This document shows, piece after piece, positions 26,430 to 35,067 of a stretch of DNA of 64,000 nt; the stretch's first letter is position 1, and the number at the start of each line of letters is the position of its first letter. The DNA comes from Glycomyces niveus (GTDB lineage Bacteria > Actinomycetota > Actinomycetes > Mycobacteriales > Micromonosporaceae): contig NZ_JAGFNP010000015.1 in NCBI RefSeq assembly GCF_017592475.1, positions 93,810 to 157,809 of the forward strand, in the 5' to 3' direction. Position numbers and translations under genes: made by a program. The notes under the pieces are model-generated. The model had not been told where the DNA came from, ran no database searches, and saw only the letters and a program-made list of their open reading frames with translations.

Positions 26430-28577
26430 ATGACCGCACGCGATCAGGCCATCGAACAGCTCCTCTCCGGACTCGACCCTGAGCAGCGCGAGGCGGTGAC
26501 CGCCCCGCCCGGACCGGTCTGCATCCTCGCCGGCGCCGGCACCGGCAAGACCCGCGCGGTGACCCACCGCATCGCCTGGCGGGTACTGCGCGGCGACATG
26601 CGCGGCCAGCACGTCACGGCCGTCACCTTCACCGCCCGCGCGGCGGGGGAGATGCGCGACCGCCTTCGCGGCCTGGGCGTCTCGGGCGTGAACGCGCGCA
26701 CCTTCCACTCCGCGGCGCTGCGCCAGCTGCGCTACTTCGGCACCCGCCGCTTCGGCGGGCAGCTCCCCGAGCTCGTCGACTCGACCCTGAAGTTCACGGC
26801 CATCGCCGCCGCCCGCGCCGGACTCCAGACCTCGCGCGCCAAGAACTTCGACCTCACGACCGAGATCGAATGGGCCGCCTCGTCCCTCATCGGGCCTGAC
26901 GACTACGTGAGCGCGATCGCCGCGCTCGGCCGCGACGCGCCCGCCGCCCCCGAGGACGTGGCGAAGGTCTACGCCGCCTATATCGAGGCCAAGCGCCGCG
27001 CCGGGGTCATGGACTTCGCCGACGTGCTGGCGTACACCGCCGACCTCATCACCGACCACGCCGCCACCGCCGACCAGATCCGCAGCCAGTACCGGTTCTT
27101 CGTGGTCGACGAGTACCAGGACGTGACCCCGCTCCAGCAGCGGCTGCTCGACGCCTGGCTCGGCGACCGGGACGACATCACCGTGGTGGGCGACGCCAGC
27201 CAGACCATCTACTCCTTCACCGGCGCCACCTCGCGGAACCTGCTCGACTTCACCCGCAAGCACCGCAACGCCTCGCTCGTGCGCCTCGTGCGCGACTACC
27301 GCTCCACCCCGCAGGTGGTCGCCCTCGCCAACCAGATCATCGGCGAGTCCAAAGGGCGCGAAGCGAAGATGCGCCTCGAACTCATCGGCCAGCGCCCGCC
27401 CGGGCCGGCCGTCACCGCCGAGGTCTTCGCCGACGAGGCCGAGGAGGCGGACATGATCGCCCGCCGCTGCTCCAAGCTCATCGCGGACGGCATGAACCCT
27501 GCGGAGATCGCGGTGCTCTACCGCACCAACGCCCAGTCGCAGGCGTATGAAGAGGCCCTGGCCTCCTACGGCGTGCCGACCGTGGTCACCGGCGCGGCGC
27601 GGTTCTTCGACCGACCCGAGGTGCGCCAGGCGGTGGTCGCCCTGCGCTCGGCGGCGAAGACGGACATCGGCGCGATGCCGCTGGGCGAGGCGGTGCCCGC
27701 CGCGCTCGAAGCGGTCGGGTGGCGGCCGGATTCGGCGCCTTCCGGTGGGGCGCAACGCGAGGCGTACGAGGCGGTCGCCGCGATCGTGGCGCTCTCGGAG
27801 CAGTTCTTGGAGCACCACCGGGCGAACCCGGACGAGGAGGGCCCCGATCCGGACCTGGAGGCGTTCTGCGCCGAGCTCTCCCGGCGGGCCGCCGAGCAGC
27901 ACGCCCCGGCCGTCTCGGGAGTGACCCTCGCGAGCCTCCACGCGGCCAAAGGCCTCGAATGGGACGCGGTGTTCCTGGTGGGCCTGGCCGACGGCACGCT
28001 GCCGACCACATTCGCGCGCACCGAGACCGCGCTCGAAGAGGAGCGCCGTCTGCTTTATGTGGGGATCACGCGCGCCCGCGAACTGCTCCAGCTCTCGTAT
28101 GGGCTCGCCCGCAGCTCGGGCGGGCGCGAGCGGCGGCTGTGCCGCTTCCTCGCGCCGCTCGGCCTCGGCGGCTTCCCTCGCCCGACCGACCCGGGTGCGG
28201 CGGTGTCGAAGCCGCGCGAGCGCAAGAAGGCGAAGGTCCTCGACTGCTCCGGCTGCGGCAAGCCGCTCACTGACGCCCGGGACCGCAAGCTGGGGCATTG
28301 CGAGGATTGTCCCGCCACTATGGACGAGGAACTGTTCGAGCGGCTGCGCGAGTGGCGGGTCAGCGTCGCCAAACAGGACGGCAAGCCGGCCTTCACCGTC
28401 TTCACGGATGTGACCTTGATCGCTATTGCCGAGCGCTGTCCGGGATCCGACAGTGAGCTCGCGTCCCTCCACGGCATCGGCAAGTCCAAGTTGGACAAGT
28501 ACGGCCCGGCGGTGTTGCACCTGGTCAACGGCGGAGAAGTGACGGAGGCCATCGCGATGTGCACGAGCGAGGAGTGA
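26430..28577 (+). CDS. uvrD2: UvrD2-type ATP-dependent DNA helicase with HRDC domain
   Basis: 715 residues. The ATG at 26430 is chosen because the frame upstream is low-complexity and GGGAG precedes it. Walker A AGAGTGKT lies at 34-41, DEYQDVTP near 226, LVRDYRSTPQVV near 290 and the ATP-binding motif GITRAREL near 545. Near the C-terminus come a four-cysteine motif (CSGCGKPLTDARDRKLGHC) and an HRDC domain (GSDSELASLHGIGKSKLDKYG), the arrangement of mycobacterial UvrD2. It unwinds DNA 3'-5' in repair and recombination. Confidence 0.94.
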   Translation: MTARDQAIEQLLSGLDPEQREAVTAPPGPVCILAGAGTGKTRAVTHRIAWRVLRGDMRGQHVTAVTFTARAAGEMRDRLRGLGVSGVNARTFHSAALRQLRYFGTRRFGGQLPELVDSTLKFTAIAAARAGLQTSRAKNFDLTTEIEWAASSLIGPDDYVSAIAALGRDAPAAPEDVAKVYAAYIEAKRRAGVMDFADVLAYTADLITDHAATADQIRSQYRFFVVDEYQDVTPLQQRLLDAWLGDRDDITVVGDASQTIYSFTGATSRNLLDFTRKHRNASLVRLVRDYRSTPQVVALANQIIGESKGREAKMRLELIGQRPPGPAVTAEVFADEAEEADMIARRCSKLIADGMNPAEIAVLYRTNAQSQAYEEALASYGVPTVVTGAARFFDRPEVRQAVVALRSAAKTDIGAMPLGEAVPAALEAVGWRPDSAPSGGAQREAYEAVAAIVALSEQFLEHHRANPDEEGPDPDLEAFCAELSRRAAEQHAPAVSGVTLASLHAAKGLEWDAVFLVGLADGTLPTTFARTETALEEERRLLYVGITRARELLQLSYGLARSSGGRERRLCRFLAPLGLGGFPRPTDPGAAVSKPRERKKAKVLDCSGCGKPLTDARDRKLGHCEDCPATMDEELFERLREWRVSVAKQDGKPAFTVFTDVTLIAIAERCPGSDSELASLHGIGKSKLDKYGPAVLHLVNGGEVTEAIAMCTSEE

Positions 28578-28629
28578 CCGGTACTTGACCGGTAAATCTG
28601 GCGGCAAAAACTTTCTCGCGAGACTCGCA

Positions 28630-28669
28630 GAAAAAGACGTTGCGCTCCCAAGCGAGAGCGGCGTAGCGT
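28630..28669 (+). promoter_or_regulatory. Candidate autoregulated whiB7 promoter
   Basis: An A-rich stretch (GAAAAAG) lies 3 bases before a -35 TTGCGC (28640-28645); 18 bases later is a -10 TAGCGT (28664-28669). WhiB7-SigA promoters are known to carry an AT-rich element just upstream of the -35, which the WhiB7 AT-hook contacts. The arrangement fits positive autoregulation. Confidence 0.65.
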
Positions 28670-28726
28670 TGCTCAAGCCGGGGTGAGGTGTGTGCCTCAG
28701 CATCCGGCAAGAGGAGATGAAGACCA

Positions 28727-29182
28727 ATGTTGACCACGGAACCCGAAGGGAGGGGACAGATGAAGCTGCTTGACGAGACCCAGAGCACGACGCCGCTCGG
28801 CGTGTCGTTCGTGGCAGCCGCCGTCTATCGGCACATCGCGCCCGTCCCCGCTCCGGTCCGTGGCACCACTCTGCCCGGCGCCGTCCAGATCACGACGCTG
28901 AGCACCGTGAAGACCATCGACAACACCGATATGGGCGCCAATGTCGTCATCGGACGTGGCCGCGACTTCGCAGGCCTCGGTTGGCAGCCGGTTACCGGCT
29001 CCGAGAAGCGTCACGGCGCCACCCGCGGGAGACCGCCTCGAGAACATCGAAAGGGCTTATCGACTAAGCCCGCTCGGAACTCTCGAGGCCGCGAATCCCG
29101 CCCCAGGGATCGCGGCCTTTTTGTATGGCTTAAACGCCAGGTCGCGGCCCACCAGTTGAAGACAGACGAGACAGATTGCTGA
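28727..29182 (+). CDS. Candidate upstream frame in the whiB7 leader
   Basis: The frame starts at ATG 28727 (GAGGAG 10 bases upstream), with a second in-frame ATG at 28760 preceded by GGGAGGGG. It encodes up to 151 residues (MKLLDETQSTTPLGVSFVAA after the second ATG). Third-position GC is high to about 29000 and drops afterwards, and the 3' part runs through the attenuator hairpin. It may be a regulatory frame whose translation controls termination before whiB7 rather than a functional protein. Confidence 0.4.
   Translation: MLTTEPEGRGQMKLLDETQSTTPLGVSFVAAAVYRHIAPVPAPVRGTTLPGAVQITTLSTVKTIDNTDMGANVVIGRGRDFAGLGWQPVTGSEKRHGATRGRPPREHRKGLSTKPARNSRGRESRPRDRGLFVWLKRQVAAHQLKTDETDC
29053..29071 (+). 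promoter_or_regulatory. Small hairpin in the whiB7 leader
   Basis: GGGCTTA and TAAGCCC pair around a TCGAC loop, just ahead of the terminator. It could be part of an antiterminator switch. Confidence 0.45.
29087..29122 (+). terminator. Attenuator terminator upstream of whiB7
   Basis: GGCCGCGA pairs with TCGCGGCC and TCCC with GGGA around a short loop (one bulged A), followed by TTTTT. It lies 137 bases before the whiB7 ATG, the position of the known premature terminator in whiB7 leaders. Confidence 0.8.
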
Positions 29183-29258
29183 GCAATTGCGTCCTCACAC
29201 AGCACTGATGCGACCGAACGTCGAGAAGACCATCGAGATGAGAGAGGAGACCGAGCTC

Positions 29259-29618
29259 ATGACCGACACCCTCATCGGGCCCGAGCTGCGAGACCAGGCC
29301 CGAGAGACCGGCGGCGACCTGGCCTGCCGGGAGTACGACGCCGACCTGTGGTTCTCGGAGCAGCCCACCGAACTGGAGTTCGCCAAGTCCCTGTGCGCCG
29401 ACTGCCCGGTGCGCCTGGCCTGCCTGGCCGGGGCGCTCGAGCGCCACGAGCCCTGGGGCGTGTGGGGCGGCGAGATCTTCGAGAAGGGGAACGTCGTGGC
29501 CCGCAAGCGGCCCCGCGGCCGGCCCCGCAAGGACGCCGCGCTGATCGAGCGGGCCGCCCAGGAGGAACTGGCCGAGCGGACCCGGGAACTCGCGCTCGCG
29601 GGGGTGACGGTGTCATGA
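29259..29618 (+). CDS. whiB7: WhiB7-family transcriptional regulator
   Basis: 119 residues from ATG 29259, chosen because GAGAGGAGACC lies just upstream. Four iron-sulfur cysteines are present (C23, C46, C49, C55), then the WhiB turn G-V-W-G-G-E at 67-72, then the AT-hook R-G-R-P-R-K at 86-91, which is specific to WhiB7. WhiB7 partners the housekeeping sigma factor and turns on intrinsic antibiotic resistance genes. Regulation by the promoter and attenuator upstream is likely. The stop overlaps a small downstream gene (ATGA). Confidence 0.95.
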   Translation: MTDTLIGPELRDQARETGGDLACREYDADLWFSEQPTELEFAKSLCADCPVRLACLAGALERHEPWGVWGGEIFEKGNVVARKRPRGRPRKDAALIERAAQEELAERTRELALAGVTVS

Positions 29619-29818
29619 CGGTCGACCAGCTGAGCCGCCATCTCAAGAAGGATGTCGGCGTTAAGGATCTCGGACCCTCGTTCATCGGGGAGGCCGAGGC
29701 GATCCGCCCGATGGAGCTGACGAACCCGCTGCTCGGCGGTATCGGACGGCTGCGGATGCGGAGCCTTTGGAAGGAAGCCGGATACACGGGGCGTCACCGC
29801 CGCCGGGGCCGACTTTGA
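29615..29818 (+). CDS. Small hypothetical protein coupled to whiB7
   Basis: 67 residues, beginning MTVDQLSRHLKKDVGVKDLG, with an ATG overlapping the whiB7 stop by 4 bases and a terminator shortly after its own stop. Short, basic C-terminus (GRHRRRGRL). No family is recognised. Coupling suggests co-induction with WhiB7. Confidence 0.5.
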   Translation: MTVDQLSRHLKKDVGVKDLGPSFIGEAEAIRPMELTNPLLGGIGRLRMRSLWKEAGYTGRHRRRGRL

Positions 29819-29841
29819 CGACGCACTAACCGCGTTGGCTG

Positions 29842-29877
29842 AAGGGGTCCATCCCTGAGAGGGGATGGGCCCCTTTT
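29842..29877 (+). terminator. Intrinsic terminator after the whiB7 operon
   Basis: A 14-bp stem (AAGGGGTCCATCCC with one G-T pair) around TGAGAG is followed by TTTT. Confidence 0.85.
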
Positions 29878-30155
29878 GTTGTGCCCGGTTCTTGTCGTGC
29901 CCGGCGCTCGTCTGCCTCAGCGCCGCGCCGGCGTTGCGCGTGGTGTCGGCCTCAGGATGGTGTCTGCGTGTCAGGGAGGGTCCTGGCGTGTCTGCATATT
30001 TCGGACATTCGCAGACGCCCCCGAATCGATGATCTCGCAAGAGTGCGACATCGAGGGGGCGTGACCGTCCCCCGCGGTCGGGAGTGGCGGGTCGCCAACG
30101 CCCCCGAAACAATGGTCTCGCGGGGGTGTGACAGCCGCCGGGATACGAGGGCTGC
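29878..30155. other. Intergenic region between convergent genes, with repeats
   Basis: No gene is supported here. It carries an imperfect direct repeat starting ACGCCCCCGAA at about 30016 and about 30098, each followed by a similar TCTCGC...GTG.GAC block, and a nested hairpin (30017-30060). Confidence 0.5.
30017..30060. repeat. Nested inverted repeat
   Basis: GCCCCC at the left pairs with GGGGGC at the right, and inside it TCGATG pairs with CATCGA. It belongs to one of two imperfect direct repeat copies. It may act as a terminator for the minus-strand ABC1 gene or be a small dispersed element. Confidence 0.5.
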
Positions 30156-31520
30156 TCAGCGGTTGGGGTCGGTGCCTTCGGGGTCGGCGAAGCCGGGGAG
30201 CCACTCTTCGAGGATGGCGCGCCATTTCGCGGTCGCGCCGAGTTGGCAGAGGACGCCGATGGAGCCCATGGTCACCCGGTGGATCAGCAGGTACGAGGGC
30301 GGGAAGCTCATCTGCTTGTTCAGCTTCGCCGCTTCGGAGCCGTGGCCGGTGAGGCGCGTGCTCTCCTTGCGCAGCCATTCGCGCGAGAACTGGAACTCGT
30401 CGCCCGCGATCGGCTCGAGCATCGGCTGGAGGAACTCGAGCATCGACTTCGCGTCGATGTCCAGCCGCGGCGGCACGAATCCCTCGCCCCGCAGGCCCGC
30501 GACCACGTCGTCGGCCTTGCCGTCGAGGGTCAGTCTCGTCAGCCGGCCCACCTGGACGGGCATGCCGCCGGGCAGGCGCGCGGCCGCGCCGAAGTCGTAG
30601 ACCACGAGCCGACCGTCCTCGCCGATGGCGAAGTTGCCCGGGTGCGGGTCGGCGTGCAGGAGCCCGGCGCGCTTCGGGGCCGAGAAGTGCAGGGTCGCGA
30701 GGCGCAGTCCGGCCGCGTCCCGCTCCTCCTGCGTGCCCTCGGCGATGATCTCGGCGAGCGGGCGCCCGGCGATCCACTCGGTCACCAGCACCTCGCTGCT
30801 GGCGTGCACCACCTCGGGCACCACGATGAGCGGGTCGCCCTGGAAGGCCTCGGCGAACTGCCGCTGCGTGGTCGCCTCCAGCTCGTAGTCGAGCTCTTCG
30901 AGCAGCCGCTCCCGCAGCTCCACGGTGATCTTCTTGACGTCGAAGTTCGGTTGCAGCACTTTGAACATCGGGGCCATGCGCGAGAGGTGCCGCAGGTCGG
31001 CGCGGAGCGCGTCGCCCGCGCCCGGGTACTGGATCTTGACGGCGACGGGCCGCCCGTCCTTCCACACCGCGCGGTGCACCTGCCCGATGCTCGCGGCCGC
31101 GGCGGGGGCGTCGTCGAACTCGGCGAAGCGCTCGCGCCAGTCCGCGCCCATCTGCCGTTCGAGCACCCCGTGGACGCTCGCCACCGGCAGCGGGGGAGCG
31201 GCGTTCTGGAGCTTCGTCAGCGCCTGGCGGTACGGCGCGGCCAGGTGCTCCGGCAGGGCCGCCTCGAAGATCGACAGGGCCTGGCCGAGCTTCATCGCCC
31301 CGCCCTTGAGCTGCCCGAGCACACTGAAGACGTGCTCGGCGGTGCGCCGCTGCGCCTGCTCGCTGAGGATCTCGTCGGCCAGTCCGGTCACCCGTTTGCC
31401 CAGCCCCACGGTCGCCCGGCCCGCCAGCCCCAGCGGCAGGGAGGCGAGTTTCATGCCCCGGGAGAACGCCCGGCGCGGGAGGTCGTCACCCGAATGGGCG
31501 GGTCCATGCCTGTCGCTCAC
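30156..31520 (-). CDS. ABC1/UbiB-family atypical protein kinase
   Basis: 454 residues from the GTG at 31520 (a GTG ten codons further upstream is possible). The family marks are visible: K-x-G-Q in GGAMKLGQALS near 75, the alanine-rich loop AAASIGQVHRA, the lysine in VAVKIQYPG, HADPHPGNF in the catalytic loop and VYDFGAAARL (metal-binding DFG). Homologues such as Rv3197 lie beside whiB7 in mycobacteria and are linked to macrolide tolerance. ATP-dependent kinase-like activity on lipids or proteins is known for the family; the substrate here is not known. Confidence 0.88.
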   Translation of the reverse strand: MSDRHGPAHSGDDLPRRAFSRGMKLASLPLGLAGRATVGLGKRVTGLADEILSEQAQRRTAEHVFSVLGQLKGGAMKLGQALSIFEAALPEHLAAPYRQALTKLQNAAPPLPVASVHGVLERQMGADWRERFAEFDDAPAAAASIGQVHRAVWKDGRPVAVKIQYPGAGDALRADLRHLSRMAPMFKVLQPNFDVKKITVELRERLLEELDYELEATTQRQFAEAFQGDPLIVVPEVVHASSEVLVTEWIAGRPLAEIIAEGTQEERDAAGLRLATLHFSAPKRAGLLHADPHPGNFAIGEDGRLVVYDFGAAARLPGGMPVQVGRLTRLTLDGKADDVVAGLRGEGFVPPRLDIDAKSMLEFLQPMLEPIAGDEFQFSREWLRKESTRLTGHGSEAAKLNKQMSFPPSYLLIHRVTMGSIGVLCQLGATAKWRAILEEWLPGFADPEGTDPNR

Positions 31521-31784
31521 GTTCCCAATGCTCTCACGGCGAAGCGCCACTTGGCGACGGCACGGGCACGCCAGGTCACGCGCGTGCCGACCACCTGGGC
31601 GGTGCCCCCCCGAACGGCCCCGAAGTCACGCGTGTCTCCCGCCTGAGGGTCACCCACTCGGGTGAAGCGGCGCGGCGGGGCTTACAGGCGTGAAATCTGT
31701 GGCATTCTGAGGCCGGACGGTCGCACAGCGTGACCGTCGCAACAGGGCCTGCACGACAGGCTCGCGCACAACAGGGGGAATCCA

Positions 31785-31949
31785 GTGGCTCAAGCGACGA
31801 AGACCTACACCGGCTACTGCGTCAAGTGCCGCGAGAAGCGCGACTTCGAGGGCACCGTGGTCGTCTCCGACTCGGGCCGCCGGATGGCCAAGGGCACCTG
31901 CCCGGTCTGCGGCACCAAGATGAACCGGATTCTCGGCAAGGAATCGTGA
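31785..31949 (+). CDS. DUF5679-family zinc-ribbon protein
   Basis: 54 residues from GTG with AGGGGGAA just upstream. Two knuckles, Y-C-V-K-C and C-P-V-C-G, form a four-cysteine zinc site around a short strand region (GTVVVSDSGRRMAKGTCPVC). This small protein is widely conserved in actinobacteria; its role is unknown. It is easy to miss because of its length and GTG start. Confidence 0.85.
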   Translation: MAQATKTYTGYCVKCREKRDFEGTVVVSDSGRRMAKGTCPVCGTKMNRILGKES

Positions 31950-32094
31950 CCTCGGGGCCGGACGGCCCCAGCCCCTCGCTCGATCCCACTCTGCGGGAAA
32001 TCGGCGAGGGGATTTTCTTGGCATTTCACTGCTCTCACCGCAATCGCGACATCCGCGTTATGCGATTGTCACCCCCCGGGTTTAGTGTGCGTTC

Positions 32095-32625
32095 ATGGCG
32101 CGCAAAGTGCATCCCCCCGTTGAAGTGCGGCGCTCTCCCCGACGCCGGGCAACCGTAGCGGCCTATGAAGAACGAGGCCGCGTGGTCGTCATGATCCCTG
32201 ACGCCTTCTCGGAGACCGAGGAGCAGGAGTGGATCGACCACATGCTCGCGAGGCTGCGGAAACGCGAGGCCCGCGACGGCCGCGCGTCCGACGCGGCCCT
32301 GCGAGACCGGGCCGTCAGGCTCGCCCGCCGGTACTACCCCGAGCACCCCGAGTGCGCCACCCCCAGGAGCGTCCGCTGGGTCGACAACCAGCAGCGCCGG
32401 TGGGGCTCGTGCACCCCCTCGGACGGCACGATCCGGATCTCCCGCCGGATCACGATGATGCCCTCATGGGTGATCGACTACGTCCTGCTCCACGAACTCG
32501 CGCACCTGGTCCACCCCGACCACTCGCGCCCGTTCTGGGACATGGTCGGCCGGTACGCGAAGGCCGAGCGGGCCCGCGGCTATCTCGAGGGCATCGCCGA
32601 CGCCGAGGCCAGCGAGCGCGCGTGA
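32095..32625 (+). CDS. YgjP-like (M48/DUF45) metallopeptidase
   Basis: 176 residues. The zinc motif LLHELAHLVHPDHSRPFW gives H-E-L-A-H with a third histidine downstream, as in the YgjP/DUF45 group. The preceding WVDNQQRRWGSCTPSDGTI is also typical. There is no signal peptide, so it is cytoplasmic. TAGTGT sits exactly 7-12 bases before the ATG and no ribosome site is seen, so the mRNA may be leaderless. It converges on the DUF2342 gene with a 21-base gap. Confidence 0.88.
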   Translation: MARKVHPPVEVRRSPRRRATVAAYEERGRVVVMIPDAFSETEEQEWIDHMLARLRKREARDGRASDAALRDRAVRLARRYYPEHPECATPRSVRWVDNQQRRWGSCTPSDGTIRISRRITMMPSWVIDYVLLHELAHLVHPDHSRPFWDMVGRYAKAERARGYLEGIADAEASERA

Positions 32626-32646
32626 AGGCCGATGCGTCTCGGGGCG

Positions 32647-33915
32647 CTACTTGTCCCCGGGCTCCTCGTCGTCATCGTCCTTCGGGTCGTTGACCGCGAG
32701 CTGGTCGAACATCGACATGTCGAGGTCTTCGAGCGCCTCGGAGACGGACGCGAAGCCCTCGGGGTGCTCCAGGTCGCCCGCGCTCGGCATGAGGTCCGGG
32801 TGCGCCCAGACCGCCTCGCGCCCCTCGACGCCCCGCGCCTCGGTGAGCGACTGCCACAGCCGCGTCGCCGCCCGCACCTTCGCCGGGTCGAGGTCGAGCC
32901 CGACCAGCGCCTCGAAGGTCTGCTCGGCGGGACCGCCGGTGGCCCGGCGGCGGCGCGCGGCCTCCATGAGCCGGTCGATCGTCGGCAGCCGCTCGCCCAC
33001 CGCCTCGGCCACGACCGTGTTCACCCATCCGGCGATGAGCGCCAGCGTCGTGCCGAGCCGCGACAGGGCCGCCTTCTGCTGCTCGGTGTCCTCCGTCTTG
33101 AAGACCTCGCTCAGGTCCAGGGTCGCCGCGGCCTCGGGGTCCATCGGGTCCATGCCCGACATGGCCTCCTCGATCGCGGACTCGTCGATGCGGATCTCCC
33201 GCGCGTACGCCTCCAGCGCGCCCAGCAGGTGCGAGCGCAGCCACGGCGCGTGCGTGAACAGCCGGTGCGTCGCGGCCTCGCGCAGCGCCACGTACAGCCG
33301 CACCTCCTCGACGGGCAGCTCCAGGCCCTCGGCGTACTCGGCGATGTTGCCCGGCAGCAGCGCGGCCACACCGGTCTTGCCCAGCGGCAGCCCGACCTCG
33401 GAGGAGGAGAGCACCTCACCGGCGAGCTTCGCGAGCGCCTGCCCCATCTGCGCCCCGAACAGGGCCGAGCCGACGCCCTTCATGACGTCGGCCATGGGGC
33501 CGAGCATCCCGGCCATCTCCTCGGGGACGAGCGTCTGCATCGCCTCGCCCATCTGGGCGGCCAGCGGCTCGGCGAGCTGCTTCCAGGAGTCCTCGGTGCG
33601 AGTGATCCACTGCTTGCGGGACCACGCGTCGGTGGCGGTGACGCCCGAGGGCCAGTTCACGGCCGAGTCGAGCCAGAGGTCCGCGAGGCGCACGGCCTCG
33701 GCGACCTGCGCCTGCTCGGCGGGGCCGACCACGTTCTCGCTCTTCAGTTCGGACTCGGCGAGCTGCTTGGCCAGCTGCCAGTTGACCGGACCGGACGACA
33801 GCGACTGCGCCATCATCTGCTGCAGCTGCTGCATCATCTGCTGCACCCGCGGATCGTTCGGGTCGGGCAGGTCGCCGCCCAGATTGCCGAAGCCGAATGG
33901 AATGTCGGAGCCCAT
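32647..33915 (-). CDS. Zinc-dependent metalloprotease-like DUF2342 protein
   Basis: 422 residues from ATG 33915 (MGSDIPFGFGNLGGDLPDPNDP); an in-frame extension upstream is poorly conserved sequence. The glutamine/methionine-rich start (QQMMQQLQQMMAQ) and the region VRLYVALREAATHRLFTHAPWLRSHL are family marks. The C-terminal tail is acidic (NDPKDDDDEEPGDK). The family is named a zinc-dependent metalloprotease, but I see no plain HExxH motif, so activity is uncertain. It is divergent from the PDZ-protease gene, as in mycobacteria. Confidence 0.8.
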   Translation of the reverse strand: MGSDIPFGFGNLGGDLPDPNDPRVQQMMQQLQQMMAQSLSSGPVNWQLAKQLAESELKSENVVGPAEQAQVAEAVRLADLWLDSAVNWPSGVTATDAWSRKQWITRTEDSWKQLAEPLAAQMGEAMQTLVPEEMAGMLGPMADVMKGVGSALFGAQMGQALAKLAGEVLSSSEVGLPLGKTGVAALLPGNIAEYAEGLELPVEEVRLYVALREAATHRLFTHAPWLRSHLLGALEAYAREIRIDESAIEEAMSGMDPMDPEAAATLDLSEVFKTEDTEQQKAALSRLGTTLALIAGWVNTVVAEAVGERLPTIDRLMEAARRRRATGGPAEQTFEALVGLDLDPAKVRAATRLWQSLTEARGVEGREAVWAHPDLMPSAGDLEHPEGFASVSEALEDLDMSMFDQLAVNDPKDDDDEEPGDK

Positions 33916-34028
33916 GGGCCAACCGTACGTCAGAGTAGGGGGCGCGGGCCACGGCCCGCCGAACTGGAAGCGCGCTGTTCGCTGCGGGCCGAACACCGCT
34001 TCGGGCGAAGGGATGTAGGCTTCCGCGC

Positions 34029-35000
34029 ATGCGAAGGCGAGGAATCACCGTCCTGTTGGGTGCGGTCCTGGTGGCGCTGCTGACCTGGCAGGCGCTTTCG
34101 ATGGACGTCGCCTACGTCGTGTTCAGCCCCGGCCCCACCGAGGACGTCCTCGGCTCCGAGGAGGTCGAAGGGGTCGAGCACCCGATCATCACCGCCGACA
34201 CCGAGTACCCCTCGGAGGGCGAGCTGCGCCTGACCACCGTGCGCGTCAAGCAGTCGGTGACCCTCGTGCAGGCCATGCGCTACTGGCTGTCCAATGAGTA
34301 CGCGATCGTGCCGCGCGACCTCGTCTACCCGCCAGGCGAATCCGAGGAGGAGATCGCCGAAGAGCAGGAGGCCGACTGGGCCGAGTCCCAGTCCAACGCC
34401 GAGCAGGCCGCCCTCGGCTACCTCGGCGAACCCGCGACCATCACCGTCGAGGCCGACTCGGGCGGCCTCCTCACCGGCGACGTCGTCACCGCGGTCGACG
34501 GGACCGCCGTCACCTCGCTCGAGGACCTCGCTGATTACGCCGAGAGCGAAACCACGGTCACCGTCACCCGCGCCGGCGCGGCCGTCGAAGTCCCCGGAGT
34601 GACCCTCGGCGACGCCGAACTCCAGTCCACCCACGACGATCCCTACAACATCCAGATCGACACCGAAGCGCTCGACATCGGCGGCCCCTCCGCAGGCCTG
34701 ATCTTCGCGCTCGGCATCGTCGACCGGGTCACCGAGGGCGATCTCACCGACGGAAAGGTCATCGCCGGCACCGGCGAGATCGACTCCGAAGGGAACGTCG
34801 GCGGTATCGGCGGCATCCAGCAGAAGATCGCCGCTTCGGCGGATCTGGGCATCGAGGTCTTCCTCGCCCCGGCTTCGAACTGTTCGGACGCCGTCGCCGT
34901 CGCGCCCGACAACATGACTATTGTCAGAGTCGAGACGCTCGCAGACGCGGTCGCGGCGCTCGAGTCCCTGGCCGCAGGCGGGGAAGTCACGACCTGCTGA
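34029..35000 (+). CDS. PDZ domain, Lon-like (S16) serine protease, membrane anchored
   Basis: 323 residues. A single N-terminal membrane segment (GITVLLGAVLVALLTWQALS) anchors it with the rest outside. A PDZ-like region spans about 135-190 (GLLTGDVVTAVDGTAVTSLEDL). The Lon-type catalytic dyad is present: S221 in GGPSAGLIF and K266 in GIQQKIAAS, 45 residues apart as in Lon. Homologous to Rv3194c. It probably degrades exported or misfolded proteins at the cell envelope; the substrate is unknown. UPF0182 follows. Confidence 0.9.
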   Translation: MRRRGITVLLGAVLVALLTWQALSMDVAYVVFSPGPTEDVLGSEEVEGVEHPIITADTEYPSEGELRLTTVRVKQSVTLVQAMRYWLSNEYAIVPRDLVYPPGESEEEIAEEQEADWAESQSNAEQAALGYLGEPATITVEADSGGLLTGDVVTAVDGTAVTSLEDLADYAESETTVTVTRAGAAVEVPGVTLGDAELQSTHDDPYNIQIDTEALDIGGPSAGLIFALGIVDRVTEGDLTDGKVIAGTGEIDSEGNVGGIGGIQQKIAASADLGIEVFLAPASNCSDAVAVAPDNMTIVRVETLADAVAALESLAAGGEVTTC

Positions 35001-35067
35001 ACCCTGTTGACCGACGGCTCGCACGCACCGCCGAGCCGGCACCGCACGACGTGAAGGAGTTGCTGCA

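Larger units (their letters stand above)
28578..29258 (+). promoter_or_regulatory. Long 5' leader of whiB7 with upstream frame and attenuator
   Basis: About 680 bases lie between uvrD2 and whiB7. In order they hold the whiB7-type promoter (28630-28669), an upstream frame with good codon use at its start (28727 or 28760), a small GGGCTTA/TAAGCCC hairpin and an intrinsic terminator. Long attenuated leaders with upstream frames are known for whiB7 in other actinobacteria, where translation-inhibiting antibiotics relieve termination. Confidence 0.75.
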
